From assembly GCA_963823525.1 (NCBI GenBank), contig CAWGLW010000006.1, positions 1,302,001 to 1,366,000 of the forward strand: a stretch of DNA of 64,000 nucleotides. The letters run 5' to 3'. The notes below the pieces were generated by a model. The model was given only the letters and a program-made list of their open reading frames with translations. It was not told the origin of the DNA and did no database searches. The position numbers were made by a program, and so were the translations under genes. Shown here piece after piece: positions 20,225-29,832 of the stretch; the first letter of the stretch is position 1, and the number at the start of each line of letters is the position of its first letter. Source of the stretch: CAWGLW01 sp963823525. GTDB lineage: Bacteria; Pseudomonadota; Gammaproteobacteria; Steroidobacterales; Steroidobacteraceae.

Positions 20225-21115
20225 CTAAACCGCCGCCGCGCCGGCCACGATTTCCGAGAGTTCCTTGGTAATCGACGCCTGACGGCTCTTGTTATAGATG
20301 AGCTGCAGCTCGTCGATGATCGTCGCGGCATTGTCGGAGGCCGATTTCATCGCCACCATGCGCGCCGATTGTTCAGAAGCGATGTTCTCCGCGGCGGCCT
20401 GGTAGACGGCCGTTTCGATGTACCTGACCAGCAGTTCGTCGAGCACGCTCTTGGGATCCGGCTCGTAGAGGTAATCCCAGCCGCCTTCACGCACCTCCGA
20501 ACCCAGTTCCTTGCCTTCGGGCGTCTGCCATTCCTGGGGAATCGGGATCATCGTCATCTGTATCGGGTCCTGCTTCATCGTATTGACGAAGCGATTGCTG
20601 AACACGTGCACTTCGTCGAGGTTCCCCTCGAGGTAGCCATCGACCAGCATTTTGACCGGGCCGATCAGTCGGTCGATCGTGGGCCGATCGCCGTAGTGCG
20701 TGACCTCCGAGGTGATCGTGCCACCCATGCGCTGAATGAAACCGAAGCCTTTGCTGCCAATCGTGCAATACTCAACTTCGACTCCCTTGGCGATCCAGGC
20801 CTTGTGCTGATTCAGGACCAGGCGCAACAGGTTGGTGTTGAGGCCGCCGCACAGTCCTTTATCCGTGGTAATGACCACGGCACCCACCCGTTTCACGTCG
20901 GGTCGGCGTGTCAGCAAGGGGTGCTTGTATTCGCTGTTCGCCCTCGCGGCGTGCATCGTGATATCGAGCAGGCGCTGCCCATAGGGTCGCCCGGCCTGCA
21001 TTCGTTCCTGAGCCTTCTTCATCTTTGAGGCGGCGACCATTTCCATCGCCTTGGTGATCTTGCGCGTGTTCTGCACGCTCTTGATCTTGACGCGGATTTC
21101 CTTGATTCCCGGCAT
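20225..21115 (-). CDS. atpG: F1 ATP synthase subunit gamma
   Basis: 296 residues. N-terminal helix MPGIKEIRVKIKSVQNTRKITKAMEMVAASKMKKAQ, central VVITTDKGLCGGLNTNLLR and C-terminal helix ending with the SRQASITKELSEIVAGAAA motif are diagnostic of the rotary central stalk subunit. It sits between atpA and atpD with short spacers (19 and 44 bases). Confidence 0.98.
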   Translation of the reverse strand: MPGIKEIRVKIKSVQNTRKITKAMEMVAASKMKKAQERMQAGRPYGQRLLDITMHAARANSEYKHPLLTRRPDVKRVGAVVITTDKGLCGGLNTNLLRLVLNQHKAWIAKGVEVEYCTIGSKGFGFIQRMGGTITSEVTHYGDRPTIDRLIGPVKMLVDGYLEGNLDEVHVFSNRFVNTMKQDPIQMTMIPIPQEWQTPEGKELGSEVREGGWDYLYEPDPKSVLDELLVRYIETAVYQAAAENIASEQSARMVAMKSASDNAATIIDELQLIYNKSRQASITKELSEIVAGAAAV

Positions 21116-21134
21116 ATCGGTATCCGTCCGGCGC

Positions 21135-22676
21135 TCAGTAGGCGCCGTTCTTCACGAAGTCCTCGATCGCCTCGGCGAGCAGTTTCTCGTCCTCGGCCGT
21201 CAGAGTCTTCGTGTCTTCGATCCGCTGGTACAAATCGCCGTACTTCGACTTGACGTGCTGGCGCATGCCGAGTTCAAAGTCCAGTGCGCGCTTGACGTCG
21301 ACCTCGTCAAAGTAGCCCTGGTTGACCGCGAACAAGGTGATCGCCTGCTCGGCAACCGAAATCGGCGAGTACTGGGGCTGCTTCATCAATTCGGTCACCA
21401 GCCGGCCGCGATCGAGCTGTTTGCGCGTGGTCTCGTCGAGGTCGGATGCGAACTGGGCGAATGCCGCCAGTTCGCGATACTGCGCGAGCGCGAGACGCAC
21501 GCCGCCGCCAAGCTTCTTGATGACCTTGGTCTGTGCTGCACCGCCGACCCGCGATACCGAGACGCCGGCGTTGATAGCGGGTCGAATGCCCGAGTTGAAC
21601 AGGTCCGTCTCGAGGAAGATCTGGCCGTCCGTGATCGAGATTACGTTGGTCGGAACGAACGCCGAAACGTCGCCGGCCTGGGTTTCGATGATCGGCAGCG
21701 CCGTCAGCGAGCCGGTCTTGCCCTTGACGGCACCGTTCGTGAAATTCTCGACGTAGTCGGCGCTGACACGTGCCGCTCGCTCGAGAAGACGCGAGTGCAG
21801 GTAGAAAATGTCACCCGGGTATGCTTCCCGGCCGGGCGGGCGACGCAGTAGCAGGGACACCTGCCGATACGCCCAGGCCTGCTTGGTCAGGTCGTCATAA
21901 ACGATCAGTGCATCCTGTCCGCGATCGCGGAAATACTCGCCCATCGTGCAGCCGGAATACGGGGCGATGTACTGCATCGCGGCCGATTCGGACGCGGTTG
22001 CCGCGACGACGATGGTGAACTCCATCGCGCCGTGCTCTTCGAGCTTTCGCACCACGTTGACTACGGTCGAGGCCTTCTGCCCGATCGCCACGTAGATGCA
22101 GATCAGGTCCTTGCCCTTCTGATTGATGATCGTGTCAACCGCGACGGCCGTCTTGCCGGTCTGCCGGTCACCGATGATCAGCTCACGCTGGCCCCGGCCG
22201 ATCGGCACCATCGCGTCGATGGCCTTGAGACCGGTCTGAACAGGCTCGGACACTGACTGGCGCCAGATTACACCCGGTGCGACCTTTTCAATGACGTCGA
22301 ATTCCTTGGCGTCGATGGGACCCTTGCCGTCGATCGGCTCACCGAGCGCATTGACGACACGGCCGATCATTGGCGGGCCGACGGGCACCTGGAGAATGCG
22401 CCCGGTGCACTTGACCTCATCACCCTCGGTAATGTGTTCGTACTCGCCGAGAATGACCGCACCGACTGAATCACGCTCGAGGTTGAGCGCGAGTCCGTAG
22501 GTGTTGCGCGGGAACTCCAGCATCTCGCCCTGCACAACGTTCTGCAACCCGTGGACCCGACAGATACCGTCCGTCACGGTCACCACGGTGCCTACACTGC
22601 GTGCCTCGGTTGCCGCGGTGAAGTTCTCTATTCTTGCCTTGATCAGTTCGCTGATCTCAGAAGCCTTTATGGACAT
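21135..22676 (-). CDS. atpA: F1 ATP synthase subunit alpha
   Basis: 513 residues. P-loop GDRQTGKTAVAVDTIINQK, the PYSGCTMGEYFRDRGQDALIVYDDLTKQA motif and PAINAGVSVSRVGGAAQTK are standard for the non-catalytic nucleotide-binding alpha subunit. It ends EAIEDFVKNGAY. Length equals that of E. coli AtpA (513). Confidence 0.98.
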   Translation of the reverse strand: MSIKASEISELIKARIENFTAATEARSVGTVVTVTDGICRVHGLQNVVQGEMLEFPRNTYGLALNLERDSVGAVILGEYEHITEGDEVKCTGRILQVPVGPPMIGRVVNALGEPIDGKGPIDAKEFDVIEKVAPGVIWRQSVSEPVQTGLKAIDAMVPIGRGQRELIIGDRQTGKTAVAVDTIINQKGKDLICIYVAIGQKASTVVNVVRKLEEHGAMEFTIVVAATASESAAMQYIAPYSGCTMGEYFRDRGQDALIVYDDLTKQAWAYRQVSLLLRRPPGREAYPGDIFYLHSRLLERAARVSADYVENFTNGAVKGKTGSLTALPIIETQAGDVSAFVPTNVISITDGQIFLETDLFNSGIRPAINAGVSVSRVGGAAQTKVIKKLGGGVRLALAQYRELAAFAQFASDLDETTRKQLDRGRLVTELMKQPQYSPISVAEQAITLFAVNQGYFDEVDVKRALDFELGMRQHVKSKYGDLYQRIEDTKTLTAEDEKLLAEAIEDFVKNGAY

Positions 22677-22728
22677 GTCGGCAATCCTCTGCTGGCCGGG
22701 TCCGCCGTTGCGGCCGGGCCGATTGTAT

Positions 22729-23265
22729 TCAGCCAGTCAATTCAATCTCGAGTCGTTCAAGCTTGCCCCTGAGCGAACCATCGATGGCGAGGTCACCCGA
22801 GCGCACGACAGCCCCGCCGATCAAAGCCGGGTCAACTGAGCACTCCAACCGCACGTCGCGGCCCAGTCGACTCTGCAATGCCCCCGCGAGGCGTCGCTTC
22901 TGCGCCTCGTCCAGCGCGGTCGCGGAGACAATCTCCACGTCAGCGATGTTCTGGTCGTCAGCCTTGAGCTGCTCGAAGCGATCGACAATCTCAGGCAGAT
23001 AATCGAGCCGGCCGTTTTCGGTCAGCAGGCTCAACAGCGCCCGGCCATTGTCATCGATTCGATCCCCACAGATACCAGCGATCAGCTCGGAGAGCTGACC
23101 GGCATTTACGCCGGGGCTGCGCTCCAGCGACTGGTATTCTTTGCTCAGGACCACTTCGCGGGCGATACCCAGCCAGCCGGACCACTGGTCCAGCCGCCCG
23201 GCTTCACGCGCATAGGCAAACGCTGCCTTGGCGTATGGCCTTGCAATCGTAGCTCTCTCGGCCAT
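22729..23265 (-). CDS. atpH: F1 ATP synthase subunit delta
   Basis: 178 residues, beginning MAERATIARPYAKAAFAYAREAG and ending with the stalk-binding segment (IGGAVVRSGDLAIDGSLRGKLERLEIELTG). It joins the peripheral b2 stalk to the top of F1. Neighbours atpF and atpA are on the same strand with short spacers. Confidence 0.97.
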   Translation of the reverse strand: MAERATIARPYAKAAFAYAREAGRLDQWSGWLGIAREVVLSKEYQSLERSPGVNAGQLSELIAGICGDRIDDNGRALLSLLTENGRLDYLPEIVDRFEQLKADDQNIADVEIVSATALDEAQKRRLAGALQSRLGRDVRLECSVDPALIGGAVVRSGDLAIDGSLRGKLERLEIELTG

Positions 23266-23298
23266 GCGTCGATTCTCCCTTGCCCGATCCGCGGGCCG

Positions 23299-23784
23299 TC
23301 AGGCCTTGGCGCCTTCGATCTCGCTGGCAAGCTTCTCGATCAGGTCGGCATGAGCCGCCGTATCGATCTCGCGCTCGAGCAATCGTGAAGCACCGGCTAC
23401 GGCAAGCTGCGCAACATCCTTACGCAGATCGTCACGTGCCCGCGCCCGTTCCTGGACGACTTCCTGGCGCGCATCGCCGAGCAGACGCTGCCCTTCGGCA
23501 ATCGCGGTGGTCCGCGCTTCGTCGATGACCTCGTTCGAACGGCGGTTCGCCTGGTCGACAATCTTCAGCGCCTTCTCGCGCGCCTCGTTGACGATCTGTT
23601 CCGCCTGGCCGTTGGCCTGAAGCAGTTCACTCTTTCCGCGTTCGGCAGCGGCGAGTCCGTCGGCAATCTTCTTCTGCCTGTCCTCGATAGCCTTCAGCAT
23701 CGGTGGCCAGATGAACTTGACCGTGAACCAGATCAGGATCAGGAAGACAATCGCCTGCCCGATGAGCGTCGCATTAATGTTCAT
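23299..23784 (-). CDS. atpF: Fo ATP synthase subunit b
   Basis: 161 residues: one N-terminal membrane helix (MNINATLIGQAIVFLILIWFTVKFIWPPML) followed by a long charged coiled coil (AIEDRQKKIADGLAAAERGK...). This is the dimeric peripheral stator stalk. Length is close to the usual 156. Confidence 0.97.
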   Translation of the reverse strand: MNINATLIGQAIVFLILIWFTVKFIWPPMLKAIEDRQKKIADGLAAAERGKSELLQANGQAEQIVNEAREKALKIVDQANRRSNEVIDEARTTAIAEGQRLLGDARQEVVQERARARDDLRKDVAQLAVAGASRLLEREIDTAAHADLIEKLASEIEGAKA

Positions 23785-23805
23785 GGCGACCCTCGCCTTT
23801 CAACG

Positions 23806-24075
23806 TCAGCCCGAAAGACTGGCAAGAAGCGGATTGGCGAACGCGAAGAACATCGCGAGTGCCACACCGATCAGGAAGGCCGCGTCGATCAGGCCGGCGA
23901 GCAGGAACATGCGGCCCTGCAGCGTCGGGATCAGTTCCGGCTGACGGGCGGCGGCTTCGAGAAACTTCGAACCCATGATGCCGATACCGATACAGGCGCC
24001 AATGGCGCCGAGGCCGATCATCAAGCCGAGGCCCAGCGCTGTGAAGCTCTGGATCTGAGCAATGTACTGTTCCAT
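23806..24075 (-). CDS. atpE: Fo ATP synthase subunit c
   Basis: 89 residues in two hydrophobic hairpin helices joined by the ARQPE loop. The ion-carrying carboxylate is Asp64 in LAGLIDAAFLIGVALAM. The second helix has the E. coli-like arrangement around the aspartate, which suggests proton rather than Na+ coupling. It forms the rotating c-ring. Confidence 0.97.
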   Translation of the reverse strand: MEQYIAQIQSFTALGLGLMIGLGAIGACIGIGIMGSKFLEAAARQPELIPTLQGRMFLLAGLIDAAFLIGVALAMFFAFANPLLASLSG

Positions 24076-24120
24076 TTGTCGTCTCCTGGCAGTCGTGCGG
24101 TTGCTATAACAAAAGAAAGA

Positions 24121-24936
24121 TCAATGATGTTCCGTCGCCATCGCGCTGTAGACGATGGTCAGGACCATAAAGATAAAGGCCTGAAGCGTAATGATCAGGA
24201 TGTGGAAGATGGCCCAGGCAGCGCCAAGCACAATCTGGCCGAACATCCCGAGGCTGCTGCTGAACGTAAAGCCGGCCCAGGACGCGCCGAGCAGCGCAAT
24301 CAGCATGAACACGAGTTCACCCGCGTACATGTTGCCGAACAATCGCATGGCCAGCGAAACGGGCTTGGAGAGCAGCTCGACGATATTCAGTCCGAAATTG
24401 GGGATCCACAGCAGTGGATTGGCGCCGAACGGCGCGGTGAGCAGTTCGCGGGCGTAGCCGCCAGCGCCCTTGGCCTTGAAGCTGTAGAAGATCACCAGCA
24501 GCAGGACGGTGATCGACATTGCGAAAGTTGTATTTGCGTCCGCGGTCGGCACGACCCGCCAGTAGTGGATTCCGAAAAGCCCGGCAATTTTGCCAGGCAG
24601 ATCCACCGGCAACAGGTCCATGGCGTTCATCAGGAAGACCCAGACGAAGATGGTCAGCGCCATCGGTGCAAGGAAGCTCCGATCGAGGTGAAATACCTCC
24701 TTGACCTGGGTGTCGACGAATTCGACTACCATCTCAATGAACGCCTGCCATTTGCCGGGGACACCGGAAGTCGCCTTGTGCGAGGCAGACCAGAACATCA
24801 GCAAGGTGAGGATCCCGAGCATCACGGACATGAAGATCGTGTCGATGTGCCAGGTCCAGAATCCCTCACCCACCTCAAAATGATCGAGGTGATGGGTGAT
24901 GTATTCGGTGCTGCTTTCGGGAGCTTCGCCAGCCAT
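24121..24936 (-). CDS. atpB: Fo ATP synthase subunit a
   Basis: 271 residues with about five or six membrane helices. It contains the essential arginine helix (LLSKPVSLAMRLFGNMYAGELVFMLIALL) and the late glutamine/histidine helix (ITLQAFIFMVLTIVYSAMATEHH). It provides the proton half-channels against the c-ring. It starts three bases after the atpI stop codon, so translation is probably coupled. Confidence 0.97.
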   Translation of the reverse strand: MAGEAPESSTEYITHHLDHFEVGEGFWTWHIDTIFMSVMLGILTLLMFWSASHKATSGVPGKWQAFIEMVVEFVDTQVKEVFHLDRSFLAPMALTIFVWVFLMNAMDLLPVDLPGKIAGLFGIHYWRVVPTADANTTFAMSITVLLLVIFYSFKAKGAGGYARELLTAPFGANPLLWIPNFGLNIVELLSKPVSLAMRLFGNMYAGELVFMLIALLGASWAGFTFSSSLGMFGQIVLGAAWAIFHILIITLQAFIFMVLTIVYSAMATEHH

Positions 24937-24938
24937 TT

Positions 24939-25361
24939 TTAGTCTGCAACTCCGACAGTTTGTTCAGTCTTTTGTCCGCCTGCCCGGACGGCACCCAGCC
25001 AGTAGCCCAGGAAGGTCGCCACGTAGGCGCCGAGCAGTGGCACTGCGTCCACTCTGGGTGAACGAAACGCCAGTATCAGCACGGCAACCGTGAAGCCGAT
25101 CTTCACCAGCCAACCCGAGAACAGGCTCCACGCCACTCTCGATGCACTCGCGCCCGGGCCGTGTCTCAACAGCGCGAACGCCATGAGAAAGGTGGCCGTC
25201 ACACCGACCGCTGCGCCGAGCAGCGCCGACGCGCCGGCGCGCGTGCCCCAGAAGCCGAAGCAGGCGAGCGCAACAACGCCGCCAAACGCCACCTGGGCCA
25301 ACACCACCGCCACCACCTGGCGCCGGCTTTCTCGCACCAAGAGCCTGCTCGAGAAACTCAC
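24939..25361 (-). CDS. atpI: ATP synthase assembly protein AtpI (GTG start)
   Basis: I assign a GTG start at 25361 because CCGGAG lies five bases before it and the product then begins (M)SFSSRLLVRESRRQVVAVVL, typical of AtpI. This gives 140 residues. Frames extending further upstream to 25610 encode an arginine-rich, unlikely tail. Four hydrophobic helices are visible, with GASALLGAAVGVTATFLMAFALL and GWLVKIGFTVAVLILAF. AtpI is reported to help c-ring assembly and is non-essential. It is the first gene of the atp operon. Confidence 0.88.
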   Translation of the reverse strand: MSFSSRLLVRESRRQVVAVVLAQVAFGGVVALACFGFWGTRAGASALLGAAVGVTATFLMAFALLRHGPGASASRVAWSLFSGWLVKIGFTVAVLILAFRSPRVDAVPLLGAYVATFLGYWLGAVRAGGQKTEQTVGVAD

Positions 25362-25834
25362 CGCAACTCCGGGCAACAAAAAAGCAACATATCGCCCCGA
25401 CGCTCTTCGCCGCACTACGCAGGCGCGATGACCGTCGGATACGGAATCTTCCTTGAGGCGCAGCCTCCAGGTAGCCGCGAGATTATATCTGGTCCTTTTG
25501 CAGTGCCGCAATTGCGCAGCACCTGCGGCATCTACCGACATCGGACGTTTCGTTCCTCGCAATGCCCGGCAGGCGAGTTCCACCCGATCGAGCCGGGAAT
25601 ACGGCGGCAACCCCGATGCGCGCGGGCCTGCCGGTCCCGGCCCTGCTTCGGGCGAGGCAGCGGCGCCAGTCGGACCTCAGGTGAGGTGACAAATAAAAAA
25701 ATTTATCTTGATAAAACTTCGATCAAGCGTTATGAGGTTATCCGACTATATATTTTTAATTGAGTTTCCGGCGTTCATCGCAGGCGCCAGATCACGCGCC
25801 GCTCGAGCCGCCAGCCGCGGACTCATCGCGGACG
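25362..25834. other. Intergenic region between parB and atpI, with an AT-rich island
   Basis: About 470 bases without a credible gene. The segment 25687-25765 is strikingly AT-rich against a GC-rich background. It should hold the promoter of the leftward atp operon. A minus-strand TTGATC followed by AT-rich -10-like sequence exists near 25700-25726 but is not convincing. It also contains the inverted repeat described separately. Confidence 0.5.
25690..25727 (-). terminator. Candidate AT-rich terminator after parB
   Basis: CTTGAT (25707-25712) and ATCAAG (25722-25727) form a six-base stem with a nine-base loop. Read leftward the hairpin is followed by ATAAATTTTTTTATTT. It lies about 110 bases past the parB stop. 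The stem is weak, so it could instead be an operator or part of the atp promoter. Confidence 0.4.
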
Positions 25835-26746
25835 CTACTTGATATGCCCCAGGATGCCGTCGAGTTCGTCGAGGCTGTTGTAATCGATGACGAGTCTGCC
25901 CTTGCCGCTGCGACTGTGCCGCAACTGGACTTTCGCGCCAAGTTTATCGGCCAGGCTGGACTCGAGATTTCGAATATCCGGATCGCGTCCGGCGTCGAAA
26001 TCGCCGCTTTTTGTTTTTGGTCCGGCGAGGATCCGTCGCACCAGCGCCTCGGTCTCGCGGACCGAAAGTCCCTTTTTCGCCACAAGCGCGGCCACCTCGG
26101 TCTGCTGCCGCGCTGTAGCCAGGCCCAGCACAGCACGCGCATGACCCATCTCGATCTGGCGCTGCTCAACGAGCAGGCGAACATCATCGCCGAGTTCCAG
26201 CAACCGGAGCAGGTTGCTGACCGCCGCCCGGGATCGCCCCACGGCGTCCGCGGCAGACTGGTGTGTCATCTCGAACTCGCGAATGAGGCGATCGAGCGCG
26301 CGTGCTTCTTCCAGCGGATTGAGGTCTTCGCGCTGAATGTTCTCGATCAGCGACATGGCCATCGCGGCTTCGTCCGGCACCTTGCGAATGATCGCCGGCA
26401 CCTCCTGCAGGCCCGCCATCTGCGCGGCCCGCCAGCGTCGCTCACCGGCGATGATTTCGTAGCGCTGAGGCTCACCGGCCCCCTGCGAACTCAGCGCCCG
26501 CACGACCAGCGGCTGGACGACGCCCTGCGCAAGGATAGAGTCCGCCAGTTCCTGCAGCGTCTCGGGCCGCATGTCCAGGCGCGGCTGATACTGCCCGCGC
26601 TGGAGCAGATCCACCGGAATCCTGGCCAGCTCATCCTCGTGCCTGCTGCCATTGGAGGACGCATCGGGTTTAATCCCCGTCGCGCCTGCGGACGGGCCGA
26701 GCAGGGCTTCGAGGCCTCGGCCTAAACTGGGTCGCTTGGTTGCCAT
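25835..26746 (-). CDS. parB: Chromosome partitioning protein ParB
   Basis: 303 residues. The ParB/Srx CTPase domain contains the box II-like GERRWRAAQMAGLQEVPAIIR and LIENIQREDLNPLEEARAL. A helix-turn-helix (THQSAADAVGRSRAAVSNLLRLLEL) reads parS, and the C-terminal dimerisation region ends GRLVIDYNSLDELDGILGHIK. It loads at parS (two candidate sites are in recF, about 23 kb away) and slides along DNA as a CTP clamp to build the segregation complex. Confidence 0.97.
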   Translation of the reverse strand: MATKRPSLGRGLEALLGPSAGATGIKPDASSNGSRHEDELARIPVDLLQRGQYQPRLDMRPETLQELADSILAQGVVQPLVVRALSSQGAGEPQRYEIIAGERRWRAAQMAGLQEVPAIIRKVPDEAAMAMSLIENIQREDLNPLEEARALDRLIREFEMTHQSAADAVGRSRAAVSNLLRLLELGDDVRLLVEQRQIEMGHARAVLGLATARQQTEVAALVAKKGLSVRETEALVRRILAGPKTKSGDFDAGRDPDIRNLESSLADKLGAKVQLRHSRSGKGRLVIDYNSLDELDGILGHIK

Positions 26747-26789
26747 AGCGGCAGTTTAACGGAGCAATCGCCTGCCGCCAGCAGGAAGC

Positions 26790-27656
26790 TCAGTCGGGGG
26801 TCTCGCCGGAGGCATCCGTCGAAGCACGCGGCGGCGGCTCAGCTGGCTCGGTGCCTTGCGGATTCGCGCCACCGGCATCTTCCTCGCGCCGTTCCTCGTC
26901 ACGCCGGATCAGCTCACCGGCAAGTGCCAGGTAAGCGAGTGCGCCGCGGGACTCCCGATCGTAGAACATCGCCGCCTTACCGAAACTGGGCGCCTCGGCC
27001 AGGCGGACATTGCGCGGAATGACGGTACGGAACACTTTCTCGCCAAAGTGCATGATCAGCTGGCCAGCCACCTCGTTGGTGAGGTTGTTACGCGGATCGA
27101 ACATGGTTCGCAGAATGCCTTCGAGCTCCAGTGACGGATTGACGCTCGCGCGTATCTGATCGACGGTGTTCATCAGCGCACTGAGCCCTTCGAGGGCGTA
27201 GTACTCGCATTGCATCGGAACGAGCACGCTATCCGCGGCAACCAGCGCATTGAGGGTCAGCAGATTCAGTGCCGGGGGGCAGTCGATCAGGATCACGTCG
27301 TAAAGGTTGCGAACGGATTCGAGCGCCATTCGCAGTTTCATTTCGCGGCCAATCTGGGTCATCAGCTGCACCTCGGCAGCTACCAGGTCCTGGTTGCCGG
27401 GCAGTACCGTGAATCCGCCAGGATCAACCGGCAGGAGGGCCGCAGCCAGTTCGGCATCGCCGAGCAACACGTCAGTCAACGAGAAACGAAGATTGCGCTT
27501 CTCGACGCCGCAACCCATCGTCGCATTGCCCTGCGGATCGGCGTCGATCAACAAAACTTTGCGCTGCGTCGCCGCGAGCGAGGCGGCGAGATTGACCGCG
27601 GTCGTCGTCTTGCCGACGCCGCCTTTCTGGTTCGCTACTGCGATAACGCGCTTCAT
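26790..27656 (-). CDS. parA: Chromosome partitioning ATPase ParA (Soj-like)
   Basis: 288 residues from the ATG at 27656; frames upstream to 27791 overlap rsmG and do not resemble ParA. Deviant Walker A KGGVGKTTTAVNLAASLA, LLIDADPQGNATMGCG, and Walker B-region DVILIDCPPALNLLTLNAL are present. The C-terminal tail after RRDEERREEDAGG is a proline-rich extension of about 30 residues. It moves ParB-parS complexes along the nucleoid. It lies 22 bases after rsmG and 43 before parB. Confidence 0.97.
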   Translation of the reverse strand: MKRVIAVANQKGGVGKTTTAVNLAASLAATQRKVLLIDADPQGNATMGCGVEKRNLRFSLTDVLLGDAELAAALLPVDPGGFTVLPGNQDLVAAEVQLMTQIGREMKLRMALESVRNLYDVILIDCPPALNLLTLNALVAADSVLVPMQCEYYALEGLSALMNTVDQIRASVNPSLELEGILRTMFDPRNNLTNEVAGQLIMHFGEKVFRTVIPRNVRLAEAPSFGKAAMFYDRESRGALAYLALAGELIRRDEERREEDAGGANPQGTEPAEPPPRASTDASGETPD

Positions 27657-27678
27657 GGGCCGGCGAGCATAGCGGCAT

Positions 27679-28311
27679 TCACCGCGACTTGTCCCGCGTC
27701 CGGCGCAGTTCGACCAGGTGCCGCTCCTCGTCAAGCCCGGGCACCGTGAGGCGATGCAGCCCTGCCCGTTGCCAGCCGTCGAGGCGGCCACTGACTTCCG
27801 CCTCGGGTAGCCGTCCTTTCATGGCCAGCAGCGTACCGCCGGCGAAGACCAGTGAACGGGAGAATTCCGCCAGTTGCGCAACGGGCCCAACGGCCCGAGC
27901 CACGACGGTCGAGAACGGCCGCGGCGGGCGGTATTGCTCGGCCCTCGTGTTCACGACGGTCACGTTTCCCAGGTTCAAGGCCTCGCAGGCGTGGCTGAGG
28001 AAACGGGCTTTCTTGCCGGTGGACTCGATCAGCGAGAAGTGGCGATCGGTCGCAACGATTGCCAGGGGTATGCCAGGAAAGCCCGCACCGCTTCCGACAT
28101 CCGCACAGTCATACCCGTGCAGCCACGGCTGCACACTGAGGCTGTCGAGCAGGTGCCGAGTAATCTGTGACGGCCGGTCGCGGATGGCCGTCAGGTTCAT
28201 CCGGGCGCTCCATTCATCGAGGATGTCCAGGTGCATCAGCAGTTTGTCGTGCTGATCCCTCGTCAACTCGATGCCGATCGCCGCGGCTCCCTCGTAGAGT
28301 GTGCGATCCAT
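27679..28311 (-). CDS. rsmG: 16S rRNA (guanine-N7) methyltransferase RsmG
   Basis: 210 residues. It contains LLDSLSVQPWLHG, the SAM-binding motif DVGSGAGFPGIPLAIVATDRHFSLIES and KKARFLSHACEALNL. It methylates G527 of 16S rRNA. It is first in the rsmG-parA-parB run. In many relatives mnmG is directly upstream, but here prpD intervenes. Confidence 0.96.
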   Translation of the reverse strand: MDRTLYEGAAAIGIELTRDQHDKLLMHLDILDEWSARMNLTAIRDRPSQITRHLLDSLSVQPWLHGYDCADVGSGAGFPGIPLAIVATDRHFSLIESTGKKARFLSHACEALNLGNVTVVNTRAEQYRPPRPFSTVVARAVGPVAQLAEFSRSLVFAGGTLLAMKGRLPEAEVSGRLDGWQRAGLHRLTVPGLDEERHLVELRRTRDKSR

Positions 28312-28377
28312 CGGACGCGGGTTATCCGCCCCAGCGCCCGAAACGCGAAATCAAGGCACGACGGTCACCAGCCGCCG

Positions 28378-29829
28378 TCAAGTCTTCACCATCACCGACA
28401 TGAACTCGTTAACGGGTAGCGACTCCAGTCGCGCCTGGTCGGCAAAAACTGCCTTGATTTTTTCCGCCTGTTCCGGATCGAACCAGGCATCGACACTGGC
28501 GGCAAATTTCTGTTTCAGGACCGGAATGCCCTCGGCGCGCCGCTTGCGGTGCCCGATCGGGAAATCAACGTGCACGCGCTTGGTCGACGTCCCGTCCTTG
28601 AAGAAAACCTGCACCGCATTGCCGATGTACCGTTTATCGGCATCGTAGTATTCCTCGGTGAAGGTCGTGTTCTCGCGAACAACCATCTTGTTACGCAGTG
28701 CGTCGACCCGCGGATCGGCCGCCACACTGTCTTCGTAGTCACCGGCGGTCAGGCGACCAAAGATCAGCGGAATGGCAACCATGTACTGGATGCAGTGGTC
28801 ACGGTCAGCCGGATTCGACAGCGGTCCGGTCTTGTCGATGATGCGCACACCGGGTTCCTGCGTCTCGATGACCACGTGATCGATCTCTTCGAGTCGATCC
28901 TTGATCGCCGGATGCAGGGTCATGGCGCACTCCACGGCGGTCTGCGAATGGAACTCCGCCGGGAACGAAATCTTGAACAGTACGTTTTCCATTACGTAGC
29001 TGCCAAAGTTCTGCGGATACTCGAAAGCCTTGCCGTTGAACAGCACGTCGTAGAAGCCCCAGGTCTTGGCGCTGAGCGCGGATGGGTAGCCCATCTCACC
29101 GGTCAGCGCGATCAGTGCGTGTCGAACGGCCCGGCTCGTGGCGTCGCCGGCCGCCCAGCTCTTTCGCGATCCGGTGTTCGGCGCATGTCGGTAAGTACGG
29201 AGGGCACCGCCGTCGATCCAGGCATTGGACACGGCATTGATGATCTGTTCCGTGGTGCCGCCGAGCATTGCCGTGACGACAGCCGTCGAGGCCACGCGGA
29301 CCAGGATGACGTGGTCGAGACCGACGCGGTTGAAACTGTTCTCGAGCGCGGTAACGCCCTGGATCTCGTGTGCCTTGATCATACCGGTCAGCACGTCGCG
29401 AACCGTCAGCGGCTTACCGCCCTCATTGACGGCTTTGCGCGACAGGTAGTCCGCAACGGAGAGTATCGCGCCAAGGTTATCCGAGGGATGGCCCCACTCG
29501 GCCGCCAGCCAGGTGTCGTTGAAGTCCAGCCAGCGGATCATCGCGCCGATATTGAACGCACCCTGCACCGGGTCCAGTTCAAACGAGGTGCCGGGCACTC
29601 GCGAACCGCCCGTCATCGTCGCGCCGGGAACGACCGGGCCGAGCAGCTTCGTGCAGGCAGGATATTTCAGGGCCTGGAAGCCGCAGGCCAGCGTGTCCAT
29701 CAGGCAATAGAAGGCCGTCTCATAAGCGACATCGCTGGTGACATCCTGATGGCCCGCGTACTCGGCGATGTCGACCAGGACTTTGTCCGGATCAGGGCGC
29801 CTGGCCGACTTGATATCGAGACTCGACAT
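28378..29829 (-). CDS. prpD: 2-methylcitrate dehydratase
   Basis: 483 residues of the MmgE/PrpD family, beginning MSSLDIKSARRPDPDKVLVD, with LMDTLACGFQALKYPACTKLLGP and LDFNDTWLAAEWGHPSDNLGAIL. It dehydrates 2-methylcitrate to 2-methyl-cis-aconitate in propionyl-CoA catabolism. Having PrpD rather than AcnD/PrpF marks the iron-sulfur-independent version of this step. It starts three bases after prpC, whose end supplies the ribosome site AAGGAAG. Confidence 0.96.
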   Translation of the reverse strand: MSSLDIKSARRPDPDKVLVDIAEYAGHQDVTSDVAYETAFYCLMDTLACGFQALKYPACTKLLGPVVPGATMTGGSRVPGTSFELDPVQGAFNIGAMIRWLDFNDTWLAAEWGHPSDNLGAILSVADYLSRKAVNEGGKPLTVRDVLTGMIKAHEIQGVTALENSFNRVGLDHVILVRVASTAVVTAMLGGTTEQIINAVSNAWIDGGALRTYRHAPNTGSRKSWAAGDATSRAVRHALIALTGEMGYPSALSAKTWGFYDVLFNGKAFEYPQNFGSYVMENVLFKISFPAEFHSQTAVECAMTLHPAIKDRLEEIDHVVIETQEPGVRIIDKTGPLSNPADRDHCIQYMVAIPLIFGRLTAGDYEDSVAADPRVDALRNKMVVRENTTFTEEYYDADKRYIGNAVQVFFKDGTSTKRVHVDFPIGHRKRRAEGIPVLKQKFAASVDAWFDPEQAEKIKAVFADQARLESLPVNEFMSVMVKT

Positions 29830-29832
29830 GGC

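Noticed and set aside
25362..25610. Longer N-terminus for AtpI
   Set aside because: The extension is arginine-rich and unlike AtpI, and a GTG with a good ribosome site begins the conserved region.
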